DNA of 64,000 bases, taken from assembly GCF_000429185.2 (NCBI RefSeq), contig NZ_AUBJ02000001.1:1488001-1552000 (forward strand). Reading direction: 5' to 3'. Source of the stretch: Actinoalloteichus caeruleus DSM 43889 (lineage in GTDB: Bacteria; Actinomycetota; Actinomycetes; Mycobacteriales; Pseudonocardiaceae). The notes under the pieces are model-generated. The model ran no database searches. It was not told the DNA's origin and saw only the letters and a program-made list of their open reading frames with translations. Of this stretch, positions 34,824-42,736 are shown piece after piece. A program made the translations under genes and the position numbers. Numbering within the stretch: position 1 is the first letter of the stretch; every line of letters begins with the position of its first letter.

Positions 34824-35497
34824 CGGGTGAACGGGAGCCGGTGCGGGTCGTCGTCGTCGACGACGACCCGCTGGTGCGGATGGCGCTGCGCCTGGTCATC
34901 GACGGCGAGCCGGATCTGGCGCTGGTTGGTGAGGCGGCCGACGGGGTCACCGCGATCGCCGTGGTGGAGGAGCGGCGTCCGGACGTCGTGCTGGTCGATG
35001 TGCGGATGCCGCGTCGTGACGGGCTCGACACGACCCGGGAATTCCTCACGTGGCCCGTACCGCCCCGGGTGCTGGTGTTGACCACGTTCGACTCGGACGA
35101 CCTGGTGCTCGGCGCGCTGCGTGCCGGCGCGCACGGGTTCGTCGTCAAGGACACCCCGCCGGCTCGGATCGTGGAGGCGGTGCGGAGCGTGGCACGGGGT
35201 GACCCGGTGCTGTCCCCGGCGGCGATGGCGCGGGTGATCGCCGCGGCCACCGGGCCGGGGTCGGCCGATGCGCGCGGCTCGTCCCGCGAGGCGGCGCGTC
35301 GACGACTGGCGGTGCTGACCGAGCGGGAGCTGGACACCGCGCGGGCCGTCGCGGACGGGTTGGGGAACTCGGAGATCGCCGCGCGGCTTCACGTGAGCGT
35401 GGCGACGGTGAAGGCGCACATCGGCAGCGTGTTCGCGAAGTTGGGTCTGGAGAACCGGGTGCGGGTCGCGCTCCTGGTCCGCGACGCGGAGGGGTGA
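34820..35497 (+). CDS. NarL/LuxR response regulator
   Basis: Regulator of 225 aa. The receiver domain (about 8-125) has the acidic pair in VVVVDDDPLVRMAL and the phospho-acceptor Asp in VVLVDVRMPRRDGL. Thr is in VLTTFDSDD and Lys in FVVKDTPP. The C-terminal LuxR HTH (about 160-215) reads LTERELDTARAVADGLGNSEIAARLHVSVATVKAHIGSVFAKLGLENRV. It is the partner of the overlapping kinase. Targets are not visible; the neighbouring peptidase and hydrolase genes are candidates by position only. Confidence 0.93.
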   Translation: MTGEREPVRVVVVDDDPLVRMALRLVIDGEPDLALVGEAADGVTAIAVVEERRPDVVLVDVRMPRRDGLDTTREFLTWPVPPRVLVLTTFDSDDLVLGALRAGAHGFVVKDTPPARIVEAVRSVARGDPVLSPAAMARVIAAATGPGSADARGSSREAARRRLAVLTERELDTARAVADGLGNSEIAARLHVSVATVKAHIGSVFAKLGLENRVRVALLVRDAEG

Positions 35498-35900
35498 CCT
35501 GGTCCGGGTGGGCCGCGTACGTCGCGGGCGCCGGCGGCCGCTCCGGGCGGTGCCGGGTTCCGCGCGCGGCGGGCGGAGGGGGTGTGGTGTCGGGGTGGCC
35601 GTCGTGTTCCGGGGTGGGCGGGTGTCGGCGGCGAGGGGTGGTGGAGCGGGTCGCGACCCCACTGAACGGGTGGGTTCGGTGTCCTCGTTCAGTTCCTCCG
35701 ACGCTGTGGGGGGGGTGGGCGGCGCCAGGAAGGACATGCTCGGCACGACGTTCCGCGACGGGGTCACCACGAGCACGATCCCGGCCGCCCCGGGCACGCC
35801 GAGGGTCCTGTCGCCTCGGCCGCCGGGTGGTGGTGTCGAGTCGGCCCGTCCCGTGGTCGTACCGGGTGCCCTCCGCCGGCCACTCGACCACGAAGGGATT
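35498..35900. other. Intergenic gap
   Basis: About 400 bases without a supported gene. The right end contains the operator pair for the hydrolase gene. Confidence 0.4.
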
Positions 35901-35944
35901 GTCAACCTGAGTTGACGATCCCAGGATGTCAATATAGGTTGACA
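35901..35944. promoter_or_regulatory. Two GTCAAC-type operators
   Basis: GTCAACCTGAGTTGAC (35901-35916) and TGTCAATATAGGTTGACA (35927-35944) are inverted repeats with six-base arms, 26 bases apart start to start. The second ends two bases before the hydrolase ATG, in an AT-rich island. No repressor gene is adjacent. Confidence 0.75.
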
Positions 35945-35946
35945 CC

Positions 35947-36711
35947 ATGATGACGGACAGACTGGTCGACGTGGGCGGGTACGCGCTCCACGCCCGGGTC
36001 CAGGGATCGGGGCCGGCGGTGGTCCTGGACGGCGGCGGAGCCGGTCAGGGACTGGGCACGTGGGGGCCGGTACCGGAAGGTCTCGCCGAGTTCGCCACCG
36101 TGGTCACCTACGACCGGGCCGGGGTGGGTCGGTCGGGCGGGACCCAGGCGGGGTCGGTCGTGGACATGGCCGACGACCTGCGTCGACTGCTCCGCGCTCT
36201 CGACCTCGACCTGCCGGCGGTGCTCGTGGGCTGGTCGTACGGCGGACTGGTCACCCAGGTGTACGCCGCCCGCCATCCGGAGGACGTGGCCGGGTTGGTC
36301 CTCGTCGACCCGACGGCGGCGGGGACGCCCCCGGGGTCCGCCGTGGTGCGGAGTTCGTCCTTCGTCCTCGCGGCATGGCTGCTGCGGGCGAGGGCGGCCC
36401 TGGGCGGACGGAACGCGCGGCCCCTGCGCGAACTGGCCGTGACGCTGCGCGGCATGCCGGACGCCATGGCCGAGACCGCGCGGATACGGGAGGAACACGG
36501 CTTGCCACCCGTACCGGTCCGCGTGATCACGGCGGGCCGACGGCCCAGGATGCCGCGCGCGCAGCTCGAACACCTGACCGCCGACCACGAGGCGCTGGCC
36601 GCGCTGTCCCCACGCGGACGGGTGCTGGTCGCCGAGCACGCGAGCCACCAGGTGCCCCACGACCAGCCGGAGGTGGTCCTCGACGCGGTCGGGGAGGTTC
36701 TGCGGGGCTGA
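35947..36711 (+). CDS. Alpha/beta-fold hydrolase
   Basis: Cytoplasmic hydrolase of 254 aa. The oxyanion region is VVLDGGGAGQG, the nucleophile Ser is in LVGWSYGGLV (about 98-107), and the catalytic His is near the end in AEHASHQVPHDQP. An acid residue follows the VRVITAG strand. The substrate is unknown. ATG 35947 lies two bases after an operator; a second ATG at 35950 is possible, so the message may be leaderless or short-leadered. It is probably tightly repressed by a regulator encoded elsewhere. Confidence 0.85.
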   Translation: MMTDRLVDVGGYALHARVQGSGPAVVLDGGGAGQGLGTWGPVPEGLAEFATVVTYDRAGVGRSGGTQAGSVVDMADDLRRLLRALDLDLPAVLVGWSYGGLVTQVYAARHPEDVAGLVLVDPTAAGTPPGSAVVRSSSFVLAAWLLRARAALGGRNARPLRELAVTLRGMPDAMAETARIREEHGLPPVPVRVITAGRRPRMPRAQLEHLTADHEALAALSPRGRVLVAEHASHQVPHDQPEVVLDAVGEVLRG

Positions 36712-37538
36712 GGTCGGCCCGGGTCGTCACGTCCGAGGCCCGAGGCGAGGGCGGCCTTCCCACTGGTCACTCCCACCGGGCGTCCGGTAGTCCCCGTCCG
36801 TGGTCGTCGCCACCGCGCGTCCGGCCGGCGGCCTCGGAGCCCGGCGGCGGACTGGACCCGGTGGCCGCCCGCGTGTTCCCCCGCCGCCTCACGGCGCCCG
36901 AACAGGCGGGGACGGGCGACGGCGGCTCAGCCGGCCGGGTCGCACCCAACGGTTCCTCCGCGCTGCCCACTCCAGGGCCGGGGCCGCGGGGCACCGGCCG
37001 GCCCCGGCGCGTCGCGTCGGAGGACCTCTCCCGACCAGGCTCCCGCCAGCCCACCGATCCGGTGGGCTGGCGGGGTACCGCCGTCACCAGCGCCCGGAGC
37101 GGCTGACCGACCGCCGCGAGGGGAGCCCAGGTCGGCGAGCCCGTCGCCGACGGCACCGCGCCGCGGGCGGTGGTGACCTCGCGTCGTTCCCGGCATCGGG
37201 ACACGCGGTCGAAGGGAGCCGGATCCCACGCCCACTGCACATCCTTCGGGGGCGTCGTGGTGCGCACCCCCGTCATGGATCAGCATCTCTTCCGGGTGGT
37301 GCCGCGACACGTGGACCTGCTGCGGGTGCGCGGCAGCGCGTGTCGTGGGCCCCCGTGCTTCCCTGGTCCGCCCCCGCGCTCTGGCCCGCCCCACCGCTGG
37401 GCGAGGTCGGGAGCGGGACGCGTGCTCCGCACCTGCCGTCGGACGGGAGCGATCGGGCCTGACCGGTCTCTCGGGCGGCTGACCGCCGCCCCCGGGGTGG
37501 CGTCCCCGTCGCGGGGTGGTGGGCGGGCCGCTCCCTCG
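36712..37538. other. Intergenic gap
   Basis: About 830 bases between converging genes. Many overlapping open frames exist because of GC content, but none shows protein-like composition or a recognisable motif. No repeat structure is seen. Confidence 0.4.
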
Positions 37539-38450
37539 CTAGGGGGCGACCGGGCCCAGGCCGGTGGCCGCCGGGTCCGAGCGGGTGGCGGCTGGGGAGT
37601 GGCTGGTCTCCCAGGACGCCAGGAGCCGGAGCGCGTCCTCCGAGGGCGAGCCGGGTTCGGCGGTGTAGATGGTGAGGGTGAGACCCGGTTCCGCGGCCAT
37701 CTCCAGGCCCTCGTAGGCGAGGGTGAGGTCACCGACCACGGGGTGGTGGAACGCCTTCGACCCGGTGCCGTGCTGTCGGACGTCGTGCGCCGCCCACCGG
37801 GTGCGGAACTCCTCGCTGCGGGTGGAGAGTTCCCCGACCAGGTCGTGCAGTTCCTTGTCGTGCGGATTGCGACCGGCCTCGGTACGGATGATCGCGACGC
37901 TGATGTCGGCGAACAGGTCCCAGTCGGGGTAGAAGCGGCGCGCGGCCGGGTCGAGGAACTGGAACCGGGCGAGGTTCGGCGGTTGGGACGGGGACGCGTG
38001 GACGTCGGAGTAGAAGGCCCGCGCGAGCTGGTTGGAGGCGAGCAGGTCCAGCCGGCCGTTGCGGACGAAGGCGGGGCCCGCCGTGATGGCGTCCAGCACC
38101 CACCGCAGGCTGCGGTGCGGCACCCACTGCCTGCTCCGCCTGCGCCGGGGCCGCGCGAGCGCGCTGGTGCCGTCCGCCGCCCTGGCGAGGTCGAGCAGGT
38201 GGGCGCGTTCGGCCTCGTCGAGCTGGAGCGCGCGGGCGAGCGCGTCCAGCACGCTGGCGGACGCGCCGGCCAGCGCACCCCGCTCCAGCTTCGAGTAGTA
38301 CTCGACGCTCACGCCCGCCAGCGCGGCGACCTCGCCGCGGCGCAGGCCGGGTACCCGCCGGTGCCGGCCGGCGGGCAGTCCGACCTGGTCCGGGCTGATC
38401 TTGGCTCGCCGCGAGACGAGGAACTCGCGCACTTCCTGGCGGTTGTCCAC
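37539..38450 (-). CDS. MmyB-type XRE regulator
   Basis: Regulator of 303 aa. The N-terminal XRE HTH (about 5-75) has REFLVSRRAKISPDQVGLPAG and the distinctive VPGLRRGEVAALAGVSVEYYSKLERG. The C-terminal MmyB-like ligand domain has GRLDLLASNQLARAFYSDV and KAFHHPVVGDLTLAYEGLEM. These domains bind fatty-acid-like or other small ligands. The start GTG 38450 (MDNRQEV) is chosen because relatives begin there; GTG 38456 and 38459 are alternatives. It is divergent from the alcohol dehydrogenase gene 225 bases away. MmyB-type regulators commonly control an adjacent divergent reductase, so that is the expected target. Confidence 0.88.
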   Translation of the reverse strand: MDNRQEVREFLVSRRAKISPDQVGLPAGRHRRVPGLRRGEVAALAGVSVEYYSKLERGALAGASASVLDALARALQLDEAERAHLLDLARAADGTSALARPRRRRSRQWVPHRSLRWVLDAITAGPAFVRNGRLDLLASNQLARAFYSDVHASPSQPPNLARFQFLDPAARRFYPDWDLFADISVAIIRTEAGRNPHDKELHDLVGELSTRSEEFRTRWAAHDVRQHGTGSKAFHHPVVGDLTLAYEGLEMAAEPGLTLTIYTAEPGSPSEDALRLLASWETSHSPAATRSDPAATGLGPVAP

Positions 38451-38674
38451 GCACACCACGGTAGGTGCTCGCGGCCGGTGCGAGGGGTGCCCTTCTGGTA
38501 CACCTCTCCGGAGGAACTCCCCGCTCGCCGGGGTCAGTGGTTGCCTGTGCCCCGGACCACGTGACACCTGCCTGGCGACCACGGGGTTTAACCACCGCCT
38601 CGATTGGAACGCCTCAGGTGGGCCCCCGGCCACCCCTGGCCGGGGGCCCCGGAGCGACGAAATGGAGACTCATC

Positions 38675-39697
38675 GTGCGTGGTGTGGTGCTGCGCTCCCC
38701 CGGCGACGTCCGGGTGGAGCACCGGGACGACCCGACGATCACGGCGCCGACCGACGCCGTCATCCGGCTGTCCGCGACCTGCGTCTGCGGGTCCGACCTG
38801 TGGCCCTACCGAGGGATCGAACCCGTCACCGGCCCGGCCCCGATGGGCCACGAGTACGTCGGCGTCGTCGAGGAGGTCGGCGACGCGGTGCGGACGGTGC
38901 GGCCCGGCCAGTTCGTCGTCGGATCGTTCTTCGCGTCCGACAACACCTGTGAGATCTGCCGGGACGGATACCAGAGTTCGTGCGTGCACCGGGTGCCCAT
39001 GGGCGCGATCGGGTCCCAGGCCGAGCTGCTGCGGGTGCCGCTGGCGGACGGCACGCTCGTGGCGACGCCGGACCTGCCCCCAGCCGACCTGATCCCCGGC
39101 TTCCTGGCGGCCTCCGACGTGTTGGGCACCGGCTGGTTCGGCGCGGTCGCGGCGCAGGCCGGGCCGGGGAGGACCGTCGCCGTCGTCGGTGACGGGGCGG
39201 TCGGCCTGCTCGGGGTGCTCGCGGCCAGGCAGCTGGGTTCGGAGCGGATCATCGCGATGAGCCGGCACGAGCCCCGCCAGCGGTTGGCCCGCGAGTTCGG
39301 GGCCACCGACATCGTGACCGAGCGGGGTGACGAGGGCGTGGCGCGGATCAAGGACCTCACGAACGGGTTGGGGGCGCACTCGGTCATCGAGGCGGTCGGT
39401 ACGCAGGAGTCGATGATGCAGGCGATCCGCTCGACCCGGCCCGGAGGTCACGTCGGATACGTCGGCGTCTCCCACGGGGTCGAACTACCGGGCGAGGAGC
39501 TGTTCTTCTCCCATGTGAACCTGCACGGCGGGCCGGCGCCGGTGCGCCGTTTCCTGCCCGAGCTGATCGACCTGATCTGGAACCGCCGGATCGATCCTGG
39601 TCGGGTGTTCGACCTCGAACTACCGCTCGACCAGGCGGCGGAGGGCTACCGGGCGATGGACGAGCGCAGGGCGATCAAGACGCTGCTCACCTTCTGA
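38675..39697 (+). CDS. Zinc-dependent alcohol dehydrogenase (MDR)
   Basis: Medium-chain dehydrogenase of 340 aa. The catalytic zinc ligands are Cys in ATCVCGSDLWPYRG and His-Glu in MGHEYVGVVEEVGD. The structural-zinc lobe has NTCEICRDGYQSSC. The cofactor-binding fold is VAVVGDGAVGLLGVLAARQLG. GTG 38675 is selected because GGAG lies seven bases ahead and homology begins at RGVVLRSPGDV. It would oxidise an alcohol or reduce an aldehyde; the substrate is unknown. It is probably controlled by the divergent MmyB-type regulator. Confidence 0.9.
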   Translation: MRGVVLRSPGDVRVEHRDDPTITAPTDAVIRLSATCVCGSDLWPYRGIEPVTGPAPMGHEYVGVVEEVGDAVRTVRPGQFVVGSFFASDNTCEICRDGYQSSCVHRVPMGAIGSQAELLRVPLADGTLVATPDLPPADLIPGFLAASDVLGTGWFGAVAAQAGPGRTVAVVGDGAVGLLGVLAARQLGSERIIAMSRHEPRQRLAREFGATDIVTERGDEGVARIKDLTNGLGAHSVIEAVGTQESMMQAIRSTRPGGHVGYVGVSHGVELPGEELFFSHVNLHGGPAPVRRFLPELIDLIWNRRIDPGRVFDLELPLDQAAEGYRAMDERRAIKTLLTF

Positions 39698-40404
39698 TCC
39701 GTGGGAGGTGCCACCGAGCTGGCTCGTCGCGCACGTCGGCGGCGGGCGTCCGACCTGGTCGGCTGACGGACCCGCTGCCGGTGGGCTCGAACGGGTGGGG
39801 ATGTCGCCGTCGCGGGCCGCGCTGGTCGTGGTCGGCGGGCCGGCAGCGGGGGATGCCCGGGGGTCGAGGCGTCCTCCGACGCCCCGCCAGGACGGTGCGG
39901 GGCGGGCGAGTCGCACCGTGCCCGCTCGGCGCCGGTGGGGTGGCGGGCGCGGTCATCGTCGAGGGGCGGGCCGGATCCCGGTGGAGAGCCGGAGTTCGAG
40001 CGCGCCTCGAACCGCCCCGGTCGTGCGGCGACCTGTCCCCGGCCAGCGCGGGGCCCCGACAGCGTGAGCACCGGCCGGGGCCAGGCCCCGGCCGACCCGT
40101 CCACCGCCCACGCTGTCCCGCGTCGCACCGTTCCCACGACGGCCCCGCGCGTCGCGGGCGGGTAGGCGGCCGGCCACGTCGGACACCGGCCCGCTCCGGC
40201 CACGGCCGGTCACGCCGGGTGGCGCCGGCGAGCGCGGCGACGGGCAGCGGACCGTGGGAAGCGCGCACGTCGGAAGAGGACACGGTGGGAGCCGCCGACA
40301 CATCCTGGGTGCGGGCGCCGACGCCACCACCCACGGCCCACGGGCAGCCGTCCCGGCGCCGCGTCTTCCCAGCAGTGTCCGTCGTGGACGAAAGGACGAA
40401 GCGG
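39698..40404. other. Intergenic gap
   Basis: About 700 GC-rich bases. No supported gene, RNA or repeat is seen. Confidence 0.4.
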
Positions 40405-41190
40405 ATGATCGGGCTAGCCGACGCGATCGCCGACCTGACGGCTGAGGCGGAGGAGGTCGACCGGCTCGTCGCCGATCTCGAACCGCCCCGGTGGGCGCTG
40501 GACACTCCCGCACCGGGATGGACCATCGCCGACCAGGTCGCCCACCTCACCTTCATCTTCCGGCTCGCGGAGACGGCGGCGGCCGAACCCGAGGCGTTCC
40601 GGGCGATGGTCTCGGGGGCGGAGGCGGACTTCGAGGGCGCGGTCAACGCCGCGTTACCCGCGTTCCTGGGGCCGCCCGCCGAGATGCTGCGGCACTGGCG
40701 CACGCAGCGGGACCGGACGATCACGGCCCTCGCCGCGGTACCGGCCGATTCGGTGGTGCCCTGGCTGGTCCGCCCCATTCCCCCGTCCGTGCTGGCCTGC
40801 GCGGGCCTGATGGAACTGTTCGGGCACGGCCAGGACATCGCCGACGCGCTGGGCGTCCGCCGGGAGGCCACCGACCGGCTGCGCGGGCTGGTCGGTTTCG
40901 CCGTGCTCACCCGCGACTTCGGCTACCAGGCCAGGGGTATCGCACCGCCCACCGAGCCCTTCCGCTTCGAGATCAGCGGGCCGTCCGGCGACCTCTGGGC
41001 CTTCGGCCCGGAGGACGCCGGGGAACGCGTCACCGGGCCCGCGCGGGACTTCTGCCTGTTGGTCACCCGCCGGCGGCACCACGCGGACCTCGCGGTGCGG
41101 GCGTCGGGAGCCGAGGCTCGGCGCTGGGTGGAGATCGCCCAGGCCTACCGGGGCCCCGCCGGTCCTGGCCGGAGGCCGGGGCAGTTCTGA
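40405..41190 (+). CDS. TIGR03084 / MDMPI-fold protein
   Basis: Protein of 261 aa of the TIGR03084 actinobacterial group: LADAIADLTAEAEEVDRLVADL, then WALDTPAPGWTIADQVAHLTFI, where the motif around the first His is the DinB/mycothiol-dependent maleylpyruvate isomerase metal site, and AGLMELFGHGQDIADALGV with two further His/Asp ligands. Members are proposed mycothiol-dependent enzymes; the reaction here is unknown. ATG 40405 has AAAGGA about nine bases ahead. It stands alone between two large gaps. Confidence 0.85.
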   Translation: MIGLADAIADLTAEAEEVDRLVADLEPPRWALDTPAPGWTIADQVAHLTFIFRLAETAAAEPEAFRAMVSGAEADFEGAVNAALPAFLGPPAEMLRHWRTQRDRTITALAAVPADSVVPWLVRPIPPSVLACAGLMELFGHGQDIADALGVRREATDRLRGLVGFAVLTRDFGYQARGIAPPTEPFRFEISGPSGDLWAFGPEDAGERVTGPARDFCLLVTRRRHHADLAVRASGAEARRWVEIAQAYRGPAGPGRRPGQF

Positions 41191-41686
41191 ACGGGGGACG
41201 TCGTCCGGCCTGGCTCGGTGCGCGTCGGGAACGGCGCCGGGCCGGCTGGACGGCGGCTGAGCGGTGACGGTCCCCACCGGACCGGGCGGCGTGCCCCGTC
41301 CCGAGGACGGGCGGTGGCGCATGCGAGGGCGACCGGGGTGCTGGCCGTCGTGGCTTTCGACGCGGGCCGGTCGCGGTGGTCACCGCCCTCGCGGGAGGCC
41401 CGGGGCAGCATGGTCACCGCGCAGCGCGTCCCGCTGCTGCTCGGCGGACGCGGCCTGACGCTCGGGCGTCTCGGGTCGCGGTCGCGGCGGGGTGAGGGGC
41501 TGGCGAGCCTGGTGGGGTACCCGCACGGTTGGTGAGCGCCAGCGACGGGGCGGGGTGCTTCGGCGTGTCCGCCGGTGGCGGCCCCGTCGGCACTCGGGTG
41601 CGGGCCTCACCGACGCCGCACCCCAGGGTGGTCCCGCCGGCGGCATGGGGACCACCCTGGGGCCGTGGTCCCGTTCCCGTGCCCGG
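41191..41686. other. Gap before the enediyne cluster
   Basis: About 500 bases between converging genes. No gene seen. This is the probable left edge of the cluster. Confidence 0.4.
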
Positions 41687-42262
41687 TCAGTCCCCGGCGC
41701 GGGTGTCACCGGCGGGGAGGGCGCGGTAGCCGCCCCCGAAGAAGGTGAGTGCCCGGTCGCCCCGGCCGCGCCGGGCCGTCACCACCTCGCCGAGGAAGAC
41801 CGTGTGATCTCCGGCGGTGACGGAGGTCGTCAGCTCGCACTCCAACCAGGCCAGTGCTCCGGCCAGCAGCGGCGCCCCGGTTCGGGGCCCGGGTTCGCAG
41901 GCGACGGTGTCGAACTGGGCGGCGCCCCTGGGGCGGTTCCGGTCGGCGAAGTAGCGGGCGGTGTCCTCCTGGTCGGCGGCCAGGACCGAGACCGCGAAAC
42001 CCGAGGCGGCCGTGATCGCGTCGTGCATCGTGGCGCTTCGGCCCACGCAGCACAGGACGAGCGGGGGGCGGAGGGACACCGAACTGACCGCGTTGGCGGT
42101 CATCCCGTGGACCCGTTCCCCGGTGACGGTGAGGACGACCACCCCGGTGGCGAACCAGGACATCGTCTCCCGCAGGGCGGAGGGCTCGACGACGCCCCCC
42201 GTCCCGCGTCCGTCGTGCCGCCCGGGGGCGGCGGGCGTTTCGGGCCGGTCCCGCCCGGTCAC
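41687..42262 (-). CDS. Flavin reductase (enediyne E6-type)
   Basis: Protein of 191 aa of the flavin reductase domain family that supplies reduced flavin to two-component monooxygenases. Typical segments are MSWFATGVVVLTVTGERVHGMTANAVSSVSL, PLVLCCVGRS, and the C-terminal DHTVFLGEVVTARRG and FFGGGYRAL. GTG 42262 overlaps the thioesterase stop (GTGA), so it is the third gene of the PKS message. In C-1027-type clusters an equivalent reductase (E6) is conserved. Its oxygenase partner would be elsewhere in the cluster; none is in this window, so it may serve a gene further right. Confidence 0.85.
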   Translation of the reverse strand: MTGRDRPETPAAPGRHDGRGTGGVVEPSALRETMSWFATGVVVLTVTGERVHGMTANAVSSVSLRPPLVLCCVGRSATMHDAITAASGFAVSVLAADQEDTARYFADRNRPRGAAQFDTVACEPGPRTGAPLLAGALAWLECELTTSVTAGDHTVFLGEVVTARRGRGDRALTFFGGGYRALPAGDTRAGD

Positions 42263-42735
42263 GGTGTCCCTCGCCGAGGCTCGGGAATGGTCGGGCTGCT
42301 GCCGCCACCACCGTAGGAGTACGGGGCGAGCGCGCGGCGGAGCTCCTCGGGGACCCTGGCCGGCGCGGTCGCGGAGTTGGGGCCGCGCATGCAGGCGATG
42401 CGTTGCCGGCCCCGGGCGACGAGCACCTCACCGGCCGGCTCCACCAGGACGTAGTCGAAGGTGAACTGGATCTGGGTCTGGGTCAGCTCCTCGAGCCGCA
42501 TGCGGATCGACAGCTCGGAGAACGCGGTGATCTCGGAGAAGAACTCGCAGTCCACGGTGAGCGTGAACAGCTTGAGGTCCTGGCTGAGCTCGTCCAGGAC
42601 GCCGGGTGCCCGCTCCCGGAGGAACATCTCCCGGCACCGCCCCTGCCAGCGCAGGTAGTTGACGTAGTACACGTTGCCGACGAGGTTGGTCTCCTCGAAG
42701 CCGACGACGTGCCGGATCTCGTAGTAGCCGGTCAT
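42259..42735 (-). CDS. Enediyne thioesterase (E10/TebC type)
   Basis: Hot-dog-fold acyl-ACP thioesterase of 158 aa, the partner that hydrolyses the polyene from enediyne PKSs (CalE7, SgcE10, DynE7). The signature is at the start: YYEIRHVVGFEETNLVGNVYYVNYLRWQGRCREMFL, with the conserved VGFEETNLVGNVYY substrate loop, then LKLFTLTVDCEFFSEITAFSELSIRMRL. The gene begins one base after the PKS stop and overlaps the flavin reductase start. Product in known systems is a heptaene or related polyene. Confidence 0.95.
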   Translation of the reverse strand: MTGYYEIRHVVGFEETNLVGNVYYVNYLRWQGRCREMFLRERAPGVLDELSQDLKLFTLTVDCEFFSEITAFSELSIRMRLEELTQTQIQFTFDYVLVEPAGEVLVARGRQRIACMRGPNSATAPARVPEELRRALAPYSYGGGGSSPTIPEPRRGTP

Positions 42736-42736
42736 G

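Noticed and set aside
36712-37538. Overlapping + strand frames as a hidden gene
   Set aside because: No ribosome site, no motif, and composition unlike neighbouring proteins.
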